Under the pieces are notes generated by a model. That model made no database searches. It saw only the letters and a program-made list of their open reading frames with translations, and was not told the DNA's origin. A stretch of 64,000 nucleotides of DNA, from positions 62,001 through 126,000 of the forward strand of contig NZ_JANZYO010000003.1 in the NCBI RefSeq assembly GCF_025506335.1. The letters run 5' to 3'. Each line of letters starts with the position of its first letter. Position 1 is the stretch's first letter. This document shows, piece after piece, positions 8,769 to 18,143 of the stretch. A program made the position numbers and the translations under genes. This DNA is from Mumia quercus. GTDB taxonomy: Bacteria > Actinomycetota > Actinomycetes > Propionibacteriales > Nocardioidaceae.

Positions 8769-9682
8769 CCGCGAGCACCAGCCACAGCACGGACGCGAGC
8801 GAAGAGGCGGCGGTGAGCAGCGAGGTTCACGCCCCGCGCGAGAAGACCGGGCGTGCCGGGGACCGGGCGGTCACGTCGATCTCGCACGTCGTCCTCGGCC
8901 TCTGGGCGGCGCTGGTCATCGTCCCGCTGCTGTGGACGCTGCTGTCCTCGTTCAAGACCAGCAGCGAGATCTTCTCCTCGCCGTTCACGCTGCCGGCGAG
9001 CTGGAGCTTCGACAACTACGTCTCTGCGTGGACGTCGGAGGGCATCGGCCGCTACTTCGTCAACACCGTCTTGGTGGTCGGGACCGCGCTCGTCCTCGTC
9101 ATGCTCCTGGGGTCGATGTGCGCGTACGTCCTGGCGCGGTTCTCGTTCCCGGGGAACCGGTTGATCTACTACCTGATGCTCGTCGGCCTGACGTTCCCGA
9201 TCTTCCTCGCGATCGTCCCGCTCTTCTTCGTCCTCAAGGGCTTCGGGATCCTCAACACGCTGCCGGGCCTGATCATCACCTACGTCGCGTTCGCGCTGCC
9301 GTTCACCGTCTTCTTCCTCTACCCGTTCTTCCGGGTGCTGCCGCAAGACGTGTCGGAGGCGGCGGAGATCGACGGCGCGGGGGAGTGGCGCAAGTTCTTC
9401 CAGGTGATGCTGCCGATGGCCAAGCCCGGCATCGCCTCCGTGGCGATCTTCAACTTCCTCGGGCTGTGGAACCAGTTCCTGCTCCCTGTCGCGCTCAACA
9501 CCAACAGGGACAACTACGTGCTGTCGCAGGGCATGGCCGCCTTCGCCTCGCGGGCGGGCTACAACACCGACTACGGCCGGCTGTTCGCCGCGGTCGTCAT
9601 CACGATCGTGCCGGTGCTGATCGTGTACGTCATCTTCCAGCGCCAGCTCCAGGGGTCGGTGTCGCAGGGCGCAGGGAAGTAG
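8765..9682 (+). CDS. ngcG: NgcG-type sugar ABC transporter permease
   Basis: A 305-residue MalG-type permease. After a hydrophilic N terminus of about 40 residues come six predicted transmembrane helices. The EAA loop reads VSEAAEIDGAGEWRKFFQVM (about 196-215). It overlaps the upstream permease by 4 bases. The stop TAG shares its last base with the GTG of the following small membrane-protein gene, so that unrelated-looking gene is probably co-translated with the importer. Confidence 0.88.
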   Translation: MTASTSHSTDASEEAAVSSEVHAPREKTGRAGDRAVTSISHVVLGLWAALVIVPLLWTLLSSFKTSSEIFSSPFTLPASWSFDNYVSAWTSEGIGRYFVNTVLVVGTALVLVMLLGSMCAYVLARFSFPGNRLIYYLMLVGLTFPIFLAIVPLFFVLKGFGILNTLPGLIITYVAFALPFTVFFLYPFFRVLPQDVSEAAEIDGAGEWRKFFQVMLPMAKPGIASVAIFNFLGLWNQFLLPVALNTNRDNYVLSQGMAAFASRAGYNTDYGRLFAAVVITIVPVLIVYVIFQRQLQGSVSQGAGK

Positions 9683-10233
9683 TGGCACGCGCTCTCCCGG
9701 AGGTGTCGCGTCCTCGGGTGGTGCTGGGCGCGGCCGTCGCGGCGGTGGTGGGCGTCGGTGCTCTCGGGGCCGCCGCTGTCGGCGTCCACCACAGCGTCTG
9801 GATGCAGGCGCGCGCGGAGCGCCTGGCCGTGACCGAGCCGCACGAGACGGCCACGTACCTGGGTTCCGCCGACTCGGGGACAGGCGCGGGGATCACCTTC
9901 TCTCTCGCCGACGACGAGCACGCGCGCCTGGGCGACGGGCGGGTGGTGTCGTTGTGGCAGCCGGAGTTCCCGGTCACCGAGGTCGATCCGGACCTCGGCG
10001 AGAAGGTCGAGGTCGTGGTGTTCCCCGGCCAGGACCGGGCGTTCCTCGCCGCCGAGCTCCGCGGCGCCGACGATGCGGTCTGGCAGCGCGTCGTGGACTG
10101 GGTCAGCCGGGTCCCGCGGGCGTCGTTGTTCCTCGGGGGCCTCCTCGGCATCTGGTTCGCCTCGGTCCGGCTCGCCCTCGGCGCCACTCCGCGCGCGCTG
10201 CCCTCGCTGCTGCGCGGCTCACGCCACGCCTAG
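9682..10233 (+). CDS. small two-TM membrane protein with VVVFPGQ motif, copy 2
   Basis: A 183-residue protein with transmembrane segments at about 13-36 and 146-165 and an extracytoplasmic loop ending in VVVFPGQDRAFL (111-122). The region after the second helix ends GATPRALPSLLRG. Copy 1 at 1804-2571 has the same order: first helix, (V)WxQARAE, VVVFPGExRAFL, second helix, then GFTPLALPSLLR. Copy 2 lacks the soluble tail. The GTG at 9682 has GGGAAG just upstream and overlaps the ngcG stop. Function unknown; its link to the importer may be only transcriptional. Confidence 0.8.
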   Translation: MARALPEVSRPRVVLGAAVAAVVGVGALGAAAVGVHHSVWMQARAERLAVTEPHETATYLGSADSGTGAGITFSLADDEHARLGDGRVVSLWQPEFPVTEVDPDLGEKVEVVVFPGQDRAFLAAELRGADDAVWQRVVDWVSRVPRASLFLGGLLGIWFASVRLALGATPRALPSLLRGSRHA

Positions 10234-10242
10234 AGTTCTTCC
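10231..10242 (+). promoter_or_regulatory. leaderless-type promoter of pgm
   Basis: TAGAGT at 10231-10236 ends 6 bases before the ATG at 10243, with no Shine-Dalgarno sequence between. A -10 at this distance places the transcription start on the A of the ATG. No convincing -35 is seen. Confidence 0.6.
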
Positions 10243-11871
<1,629 letters not shown>

Positions 11872-11923
11872 AGTGCGAGAGGAGCGGGCCAGGACGCTGA
11901 CCTGCGACGACGGGGGGAACGAC

Positions 11924-13168
11924 GTGAGGCTCGCGACGGACCGCAGAGCGCGCAGGGCAGCGCCCCTGCTCGCCGCGGTCGCGCTGCTGCTCGCGGGCGC
12001 CCCGGCCGTCCACGCCGACGAGACGCCGACCGCCCAGGACGTCCGCTCCGCCCAGGCGGCAGCCGCCGTCAAGGCAGACGGCGTGAACGACATCCGAGGC
12101 CGGATCGCTGCGGCCACCGCGCGCGTCGAGGCGCTCGAGGTCGAGGCAGCGCAGGCCGCCGAGACCTACAACGGTGCCGAGTACGCGCTCCAGAAGGCCA
12201 AGGCGGCCGAGCACGCGGCGGAGAAGGCCGCGAAGTCCGCCGAGTCCGCCGCCGAGGCCCAGCGGCTGGTCATCGAGCGGTTCACGGTGGCGGGCGTGAC
12301 CGCCCGTGCCCCCTACAACCGCATGCGCAGCCTCTTCTCCGAGGGCGGCCCGAGCTCGCTGCTGGGCCAGATGAGCACCTACAACGCGGTCGGCGACGCC
12401 AGCCGCGCCGCTCTCGCGACGTACGAGTCCAAGCGGACGGTCGCCACGACACGCAGGCGCGAGGCGCAGGCCGCGGTCGCGCGCCGCGAGAAGCTCGCCG
12501 CGGCCGCGGCGAAGGCCAAGCAGGACGCGGAGAAGGCCGTCGCTGGTGCGGCAGACGCACGGGCCGACCTGCGGCGCGAGCGCGACCAGCTCATCCGCGA
12601 CCTCGCCCACGCCGAGGGCATCTCCGTACGGCTGGCGGCCCGTCGGCAGAAGGCGCTCGAGCAGCTGGCGCAGCGGGCCCAGGAGGCGGCGAACCGCCCG
12701 CAGACCGGGGCCCCCACGCTTCCGCCGACCGAGACTCCCGCCCCACCGCCGGCTCCTGCCCCCGCCCCTGCGCCGCCGCCGGGTGGTACGCCGCCGAAGC
12801 AGGCCAAGGGCGTCGAGGCCGCCGTTCGTTTCGCCCTGGAGCAGGTGGGGGAGCCGTACGTGTGGGCGGGCGCCGGCCCGGACGTCTGGGACTGCTCCGG
12901 GCTCACGATGCGGGCCTGGCAGGCCGCCGGCAGGGGACTCCCTCATTTCAGCGGCGCCCAGTACGCGGTGTCGGCTGCGATCCCGGTCGCCGAGGCCCGC
13001 CGGGGCGACCTGCTGTTCTGGAGCCGCGGTGGCCCCGACTCGATCTTCCACGTCGCGCTCTACCTCGGTGACGGCTGGATGGTCGAGGCGCCGAGGCCGG
13101 GCAAGAACGTCCAGGTCGTGTCGGTCTACTCGTGGACCGCACCCGACCTCGCCGCGCGCGTGCGCTGA
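11924..13168 (+). CDS. secreted NlpC/P60 peptidoglycan endopeptidase with coiled coil
   Basis: A 414-residue RipA/RipC-like cell-wall hydrolase. GTG at 11924 is chosen because GGGGGGAA lies 4-5 bases upstream and the product then opens with a signal peptide (cleavage after AVHA, about residue 31). Residues about 40-260 are Ala/Glu/Lys-rich coiled coil, followed by a Pro-rich linker. The catalytic NlpC/P60 domain (about 300-414) has Cys324 in WDCSGL and His376 in FHVALY. It should cleave stem peptides during cell separation; the coiled coil usually serves regulation by partner proteins. The gene ends in a strong shared terminator. Confidence 0.92.
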   Translation: MRLATDRRARRAAPLLAAVALLLAGAPAVHADETPTAQDVRSAQAAAAVKADGVNDIRGRIAAATARVEALEVEAAQAAETYNGAEYALQKAKAAEHAAEKAAKSAESAAEAQRLVIERFTVAGVTARAPYNRMRSLFSEGGPSSLLGQMSTYNAVGDASRAALATYESKRTVATTRRREAQAAVARREKLAAAAAKAKQDAEKAVAGAADARADLRRERDQLIRDLAHAEGISVRLAARRQKALEQLAQRAQEAANRPQTGAPTLPPTETPAPPPAPAPAPAPPPGGTPPKQAKGVEAAVRFALEQVGEPYVWAGAGPDVWDCSGLTMRAWQAAGRGLPHFSGAQYAVSAAIPVAEARRGDLLFWSRGGPDSIFHVALYLGDGWMVEAPRPGKNVQVVSVYSWTAPDLAARVR

Positions 13169-13199
13169 GAGGCGGACACGCTCCGCGCCGAGGACGACG

Positions 13200-13228
13200 A
13201 AGGCCGCTGCCCTCAGGGCAGCGGCCTT
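13200..13228. terminator. bidirectional terminator between NlpC/P60 gene and ppa
   Basis: A perfect 13-bp stem (13200-13212 with 13216-13228) and a 3-base loop lie between two convergent genes. The ends are AA/TT-flanked, and it can serve both strands. Confidence 0.85.
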
Positions 13229-13248
13229 CGTACGGTGTCAGTGCGGGC

Positions 13249-13746
13249 TCAGTGCTCGTCGCCCTCGACGGTGTAGCGCTTGAACGACGCCTCGACCTCG
13301 TCCTCGGCCTCGCGGCGGCCGACCCACTCGGCGCCCTCGACCGACTTGCCGGGCTCGAGGTCCTTGTAGACCTCGAAGAAGTGCTGGATCTCGAGGCGGT
13401 CGAACTCCGGCACGTGGCGGATGTCCTGGAGGTGCTCCTGACGCGGGTCGTCGACCGGGACGCACAGGACCTTGTCGTCGCCACCGGCCTCGTCGGTCAT
13501 GCGGAACATGCCGATCGCGCGGCAGCGGATCAGGCAGCCGGGGAACGTGGGCTCGGACAGGAGGACCAGCGCGTCGAGCGGGTCGCCGTCCTGGCCGAGG
13601 GTGTCCTCGATGAAGCCGTAGTCGGCGGGGTACTGGGTGGAGGTGAACAGGGTGCGGTCGAGTCGGATCCGGCCCGTCTTGTGATCCACCTCGTACTTGT
13701 TGCGTACGCCCTTGGGGATCTCGACCGTCACGTCGAATTCCAGCAC
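13249..13746 (-). CDS. ppa: inorganic pyrophosphatase
   Basis: A 165-residue family I pyrophosphatase that hydrolyses pyrophosphate in the cytosol and pulls biosynthetic reactions forward. The signature [12 protein letters not shown] with its metal-binding aspartates, [15 protein letters not shown] and the [11 protein letters not shown] motif are present. GTG at 13746 is chosen: GGAGGAACA immediately precedes it, the product then begins [12 protein letters not shown] as in other Ppa proteins, and the length is standard. A longer frame up to 13809 has no support. Confidence 0.95.
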   Translation of the reverse strand: MLEFDVTVEIPKGVRNKYEVDHKTGRIRLDRTLFTSTQYPADYGFIEDTLGQDGDPLDALVLLSEPTFPGCLIRCRAIGMFRMTDEAGGDDKVLCVPVDDPRQEHLQDIRHVPEFDRLEIQHFFEVYKDLEPGKSVEGAEWVGRREAEDEVEASFKRYTVEGDEH

Positions 13747-13818
13747 TGTTCCTCCATTGGTTCGTGCGAGTGGTCCGAGCAGCGCGCTCAGGGCACGTCC
13801 ACCCGGCACGCAAAGACC

Positions 13819-13891
13819 TGTCTAGTCTCTCGTACGTGGGCAAGGACGACGGACACGGGGTTGGACACTGTGACGTACGCAACAGCGTACG
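13819..13891. promoter_or_regulatory. divergent promoter region with overlapping -10 boxes and a palindrome
   Basis: TAGACA on the minus strand (13819-13824) and TAGTCT on the plus strand (13823-13828) overlap by two bases, giving possible back-to-back -10 boxes for ppa and the nucleotidase gene. CGTACGC (13874-13880) and GCGTACG (13885-13891) form a perfect 7-bp inverted repeat with a 4-base spacer just upstream of the GTG at 13898, a possible operator. Confidence 0.35.
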
Positions 13892-13897
13892 CCTGCG

Positions 13898-15580
13898 GTG
13901 AGCGCGCGCTTGACCGTGCTCGCCACCACCGACCTGCACGGGCACGTACGCGACCACGACTACGGGACGGACCGCCCGTACGAGGACGACTACGGCAACC
14001 GGATCGGCCTCGCACGCGTGGCCGACGTCGTACGGCGCCTCCGGGGGAGCGCGCCGCACGCGCTGCTCGTCGACGCCGGTGACGTTCTCGAGGGAAGCCC
14101 TCTGTCGCACCACTTCGCGCGCCGGCTCGCCGAGAGCGACGACGACACCGTGCCGCCGCACCCGATGGCGACGGTGATGAACCATCTCGGGTACGACGCG
14201 GTGGCACTGGGCAACCACGAGCTCGACTACGGCCTGCGCGCCCTGGAGCGCTTCCGCACCCAGCTCGACGCCCCGCTGCTCGCGGGCAACGTCGACGACA
14301 CCGTGACCGGCGCGCCGGCTCTGGAGGGGACCCTGCTGCGCGACGTCGTGGTCGCGGACGGAGCACCACCGGTGCGGGTGGGGATCATCGGGCTGACCAC
14401 CCCCCAGGTCACCACCTGGAACCGGGACGTGCGCGAGCACCTCAGGTTCACCGACCTCGTCGCCGCGGCTCCGCCGCTGGTCGCCCAGGTCCGGGCCGAG
14501 GGTGCCGACGTCGTCGTCGCCGTCGTGCACTCCGGTGCCGTGGATCCCGCGACCCCGGAGAACGCGGCGCTCGACCTGGCCCGTGAGGTCGCGGGTCTCG
14601 ACGTCGTGGTGGCGGGGCACGCGCACGTCGAGCTCCCCGAGCGCCACGTCACCGGGCCCGACGGGCGGCGCGTCCTCCTCACCGAGCCGTTGTGCTGGGG
14701 CATGCGGGTGGCGGTCGTCGAGGTCGACCTCGTGCGTACGGACGGGGTGTGGACGGTGGCCGAGACGTCGTCCCGTCTCGTCGACACCGCCGACGCCGAG
14801 GAGGACCCGGAGGTCGTGGCGCTGGTCGCGTCCGCGCACGACGAGGTCCGCGCGCTCGGCGAGCGGGTGGTCGGCCACGCGGCGACCCCGATCGAGACCG
14901 AGCCGGCGCGGTACCGCCCGACGTCCGCGCTCGCACTGGTCGCGGCGGCGCAGGCCGCGGGTCTGCGCGACGTGCTGCCGGAGGGTTGGCCCGTGCTCAG
15001 CATCGTGTGCCCGACGAACCGGTACGCCGCGATCCCGGCAGGCCCGGTCCGGCACCGGCAGGTCGCGGCCCTGTGCCAGTTCGACAGCGGGCTGGTCGTC
15101 GTCGAGATGACCGGCGCCCAGCTGCGCGCGCACCTCGAGCACGCGGCGGCGTTCTTCTTCGGCACCACGGGCCCGGGGCCCCATGATCCGGACGTCCTCA
15201 CCAACGCGCCGACCCCGAGGACCCCGCACGGCACCGCGGACTTCGACTACGACGTCGTCTACGGGGTCGACGCCCCGCTCACGTACGACGTCGACCTCGC
15301 GCGTCCGGTCGGCTCCCGCATCACCGGGCTCGGCTACGACGGGCAGCCGCTCCTCGACGCCCAGCGCTTCCACGTCGTCGTCAGCCGCTACCGTGCCGCC
15401 GGATCGGCTGCGTACCCGCACATCGGTGCGGCACCGGTCGTCCACGAGGTCGCCGAGCCGCTGCGCGCACGTGTCGCACGCCACCTGGCCGAAGGCCGTC
15501 CGTACGAGCAGGACCCGCACTGGCGGCTCGTCCACGACGGGCAGCCGATCACGGTCGGTGGCCTTCGCCCGCCCGGATAG
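13898..15580 (+). CDS. 5'-nucleotidase / cyclic-nucleotide phosphodiesterase family protein
   Basis: A 560-residue two-domain enzyme of the UshA/CpdB family. The N-terminal calcineurin-like domain has TTDLHGH, DAGDVLEGSP, GNHELDYG, VVVAVVHSG and GHAHVE metal ligands. The C-terminal domain (about 330-540) has the 5_nucleotid_C layout with NRYAAIPAG. Such enzymes hydrolyse nucleotides or 2',3'-cyclic nucleotides and are usually exported, but this one begins directly with the catalytic strand (MSARLTVLATTDLHGH) and has no signal peptide. It may therefore act in the cytosol. It interrupts the usual ppa-dacB neighbourhood. Confidence 0.88.
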   Translation: MSARLTVLATTDLHGHVRDHDYGTDRPYEDDYGNRIGLARVADVVRRLRGSAPHALLVDAGDVLEGSPLSHHFARRLAESDDDTVPPHPMATVMNHLGYDAVALGNHELDYGLRALERFRTQLDAPLLAGNVDDTVTGAPALEGTLLRDVVVADGAPPVRVGIIGLTTPQVTTWNRDVREHLRFTDLVAAAPPLVAQVRAEGADVVVAVVHSGAVDPATPENAALDLAREVAGLDVVVAGHAHVELPERHVTGPDGRRVLLTEPLCWGMRVAVVEVDLVRTDGVWTVAETSSRLVDTADAEEDPEVVALVASAHDEVRALGERVVGHAATPIETEPARYRPTSALALVAAAQAAGLRDVLPEGWPVLSIVCPTNRYAAIPAGPVRHRQVAALCQFDSGLVVVEMTGAQLRAHLEHAAAFFFGTTGPGPHDPDVLTNAPTPRTPHGTADFDYDVVYGVDAPLTYDVDLARPVGSRITGLGYDGQPLLDAQRFHVVVSRYRAAGSAAYPHIGAAPVVHEVAEPLRARVARHLAEGRPYEQDPHWRLVHDGQPITVGGLRPPG

Positions 15581-15589
15581 GCTCGAAGC
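15578..15589 (+). promoter_or_regulatory. leaderless-type promoter of dacB
   Basis: TAGGCT at 15578-15583 overlaps the stop of the preceding gene (TAG) and ends 6 bases before ATG 15590, with no ribosome site between them. Confidence 0.6.
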
Positions 15590-17056
15590 ATGCCTCTCCG
15601 CGCCCCCGAGCACGGCCGTGCCTGGCCGTACCTGCTCCTCGCGGTCGTCCTCCTGCTGACCGGCGGGGGCGTCGCCGCGTACAGCACGGGTGCCCTCGAC
15701 CGCTGGGTCTGCGACGGCGGGACGTGCGAGCCCGCAGAGCCGGCGGCTGCGGCGGTCCCCGACACCCCGGACGCGCCCGCGCTCGCCCCGGTCCTCGCGG
15801 CGCCGGCCTCGCGTCCCCTCGACGCCGCCAAGGTGCAGCAGGCGATCGCTCCGCTCCTCGGCCGTCCCGCGCTCGGCCGGCACGTCGGTTTCGCGGTCTC
15901 CGACCTGACGACGGGCGAGCAGGTGTGGAGCTCGGGTACGGGCACGTTCGTACCGGCGTCCACGCTGAAGCTCTTCACGTCGCTGGCGGCCATGGAGACC
16001 CTCGGGCCCGAGCACCGGTTCCGTACGACCGTGGTGCGCGACACGACCGGCGAGGAGCCGTCGGCGACCGACGCCGCACCGACGACCGGTGCGCCGGCGC
16101 CCGGCCCGGCACGACTGGTGCTCGTCGGCGGCGGGGACCCGTACCTCGCGAAGACGTCCGACGCCGACGCCCGAGCCGCCTACCCGAAGCAGTCCTCGCT
16201 CGCCCAGCTCGCCCGCAAGACGGCCGCCACCCTCAAGGCCGAGGGCGTCACCGAGGTGTCGCTCGGCTACGACGCCTCGTTGTTCACCGGCCCGGCGGCC
16301 AACCCCACGTGGGAGCCCACCTACATCTCGGGCGAGGTCACGTCGCCGGTCAGCGCCCTGTGGATCGACCAGGGGACGGACGGCGACGACCGGGTCAAGG
16401 ACCCGGCGCGCCACGCCGCCGCGACGTTCGCCGCCCAGCTGCGTGCGCGCGGCCTCACGGTGACCGGCGGCGTCACGAGCACGGGGCGTCCGGTCGAGTC
16501 CGAGGAGATCGCTGCGGTGTCCAGCGGCACGGTCGCCCAGATCGCGCAGTCGGTGATCGAGCACAGCGACAACCAGGCCGCCGAGGTGCTGCTGCGCCAC
16601 GTCGCGATCGCCGAGAAGCAGCCCGCGTCGTTCGAGGGCGGCACGATCGCCGTCCGCGACGTGCTCACCGGCCTCGGGGTCGGGTGGGACGGCAACCGCG
16701 TCTACGACGGCTCCGGCCTCTCGCGCGCCAACCGGGTGACGCTCGCGTCCATGCTGCAGGTCGTCACCATCGCCTCCGAGCTCTTCGACCGCTACCCGGT
16801 GGCGGGCTTCAACGGCTCCCTGACGACGCGCTTCGTCGCCGACGGCACGGAGCCTGCGCTCGGTGTCGTACGGGCGAAGACGGGCACGCTGACCGGCGTG
16901 CACTCCTACGCCGGCACGACCGTCACCCGCGACGGGACGCCGGTCGGCTTCGTGATCTTCACCGACCGTGTGCCCGAGCGTCGGACGCTCGACGCCCGCG
17001 CCATGCTCGACCGGATCGCGGCGCGGCTGTCCGCCTGCTCCTGCGCCACCGGCTGA
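15590..17056 (+). CDS. dacB: D-alanyl-D-alanine carboxypeptidase/endopeptidase (PBP4 type)
   Basis: A 488-residue class C penicillin-binding protein that trims or cleaves peptidoglycan cross-links outside the membrane. A signal anchor spans about residues 12-31, followed by an Ala/Pro-rich linker. The three active-site motifs are in order and intact: S124-T-L-K127, S326-D-N328 and K430-T-G432. Position beside ppa and upstream of the DUF2342, tilS and hpt genes matches the actinobacterial dacB locus. The stop codon lies in the left arm of a hairpin shared with the convergent gene. Confidence 0.93.
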   Translation: MPLRAPEHGRAWPYLLLAVVLLLTGGGVAAYSTGALDRWVCDGGTCEPAEPAAAAVPDTPDAPALAPVLAAPASRPLDAAKVQQAIAPLLGRPALGRHVGFAVSDLTTGEQVWSSGTGTFVPASTLKLFTSLAAMETLGPEHRFRTTVVRDTTGEEPSATDAAPTTGAPAPGPARLVLVGGGDPYLAKTSDADARAAYPKQSSLAQLARKTAATLKAEGVTEVSLGYDASLFTGPAANPTWEPTYISGEVTSPVSALWIDQGTDGDDRVKDPARHAAATFAAQLRARGLTVTGGVTSTGRPVESEEIAAVSSGTVAQIAQSVIEHSDNQAAEVLLRHVAIAEKQPASFEGGTIAVRDVLTGLGVGWDGNRVYDGSGLSRANRVTLASMLQVVTIASELFDRYPVAGFNGSLTTRFVADGTEPALGVVRAKTGTLTGVHSYAGTTVTRDGTPVGFVIFTDRVPERRTLDARAMLDRIAARLSACSCATG

Positions 17057-17086
17057 GCGGCGCACGAGCAGGCGGACCGCTCAGCC
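17051..17086. terminator. bidirectional terminator containing both stop codons
   Basis: GGCTGAGCGG (17051-17060) and CCGCTCAGCC (17077-17086) form a perfect 10-bp inverted repeat with a 16-base loop. The dacB TGA sits in the left arm and the complement of the convergent gene's TGA sits in the right arm. Confidence 0.7.
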
Positions 17087-18139
17087 CTTGACCTGCGCCG
17101 TGACGGCAGCGGCGACCTCCGTCGTCCGCGCCGTACCACCGAGGTCGGGCGTGCGGGTGGCGGACGAGCGGACCGTCGCGCGGACCGCGGACAGCAGGTC
17201 GTCGCCGGCCTCGGCGTGCCCGAGGTGGTCGAGCATCAAGGCGGCCGACCACAGCGTGCCGATCGGGTTGGCCTTCCCCTGGCCGGCGATGTCGGGTGCC
17301 GACCCGTGCACCGGCTCGAACATCGACGGGTAGGTCCGCGTCGGGTCGAGGTTCGCCGACGGCGCGACGCCGATGCTGCCGGCGACCGCTGCCGCGAGGT
17401 CGCTGAGGATGTCGCCGAAGAGGTTCGAGCCGACGATCACGTCGAACCGGCCCGGGTCGAGCACGAGCTTGGCCGCGAGCGCGTCGATGTGCTCGGCGTC
17501 CCAGTCCACGTCCGGGAACTCCGCCGCGCGCTCGGCCACGACCTCGTCCCAGAACGGCAGCGTGTGGACGATCCCGTTGCTCTTGGTCGCCGACGTGAGC
17601 GAGCCGCCGCGGGCTCGGGCGAGGGCGAACGCGTAGTCGACCACGCGCGTGACGCCGGCGCGGGTGAACACCGACTCCTGGACCGCCATCTCGTCGGGGA
17701 AGCCGCGGTTGAGGCGGCCGCCGATCTCGCTGTACTCGCCCTCGACGTTCTCCCGGACGACGACGAGGTCGACCTCGCCGGGGCGGGCGTCGCGCAGGGG
17801 GCTCGCGACACCCTCGAGGACCGCCACCGGGCGGAGGTTCACGTACTGCCGGAACGCCCGTCGGATCGGGATCAGCAGACCCCAGAGCGACACGTGGTCC
17901 GGCACGCCGGGCCATCCGACCGCGCCCAGCAGGATCGCGTCGTACGGCCGCAGCACGTCGAGGCCGTCCTCCGGCATCATCGCCCCGTGCTCCAGGTAGC
18001 GGCGGCACGACCAGTCGTACGTGTCGTACGCGAGGTCGAGGCCGTGGGCCTCCGCGACCGCGTCGAGCACGGTGCGGGTCGCCTCCACGACCTCCGGTCC
18101 GATCCCGTCCCCGGGGACGACGGCGATGCGTTGAGTCAT
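17081..18139 (-). CDS. tartrate/D-malate dehydrogenase (beta-decarboxylating)
   Basis: A 352-residue NAD-dependent enzyme of the isopropylmalate/isocitrate dehydrogenase family. The N-terminal VVPGDGIGPEVV, VVRENVEGEYSE, the SNLFGDILSDLAAAVAG metal/substrate loop and FEPVHGSAPDIAGQGKANP are diagnostic. LGAVGWPGVPDHVSLWGLLI and the following RRAFRQYVNLRPV place it with tartrate dehydrogenase/DmlA rather than LeuB. It would oxidise and decarboxylate D-malate or tartrate to pyruvate or glycerate-type products. The dicarboxylate transporter gene ends 4 bases upstream, so uptake and catabolism form one unit. Substrate choice between malate and tartrate is open. Confidence 0.88.
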   Translation of the reverse strand: MTQRIAVVPGDGIGPEVVEATRTVLDAVAEAHGLDLAYDTYDWSCRRYLEHGAMMPEDGLDVLRPYDAILLGAVGWPGVPDHVSLWGLLIPIRRAFRQYVNLRPVAVLEGVASPLRDARPGEVDLVVVRENVEGEYSEIGGRLNRGFPDEMAVQESVFTRAGVTRVVDYAFALARARGGSLTSATKSNGIVHTLPFWDEVVAERAAEFPDVDWDAEHIDALAAKLVLDPGRFDVIVGSNLFGDILSDLAAAVAGSIGVAPSANLDPTRTYPSMFEPVHGSAPDIAGQGKANPIGTLWSAALMLDHLGHAEAGDDLLSAVRATVRSSATRTPDLGGTARTTEVAAAVTAQVKG

Positions 18140-18143
18140 GGCG

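Noticed and set aside
13238-17065. Open frame of about 1275 codons on the minus strand across ppa, the nucleotidase and dacB
   Set aside because: It runs opposite genes with full catalytic motifs and through the ppa coding region in another frame. No family motif is seen.
17081-18139. 3-isopropylmalate dehydrogenase (leuB)
   Set aside because: The GWPGVPDHVSLWGLLI stretch and the partner dicarboxylate transporter fit tartrate/D-malate dehydrogenase; no leucine genes are nearby.
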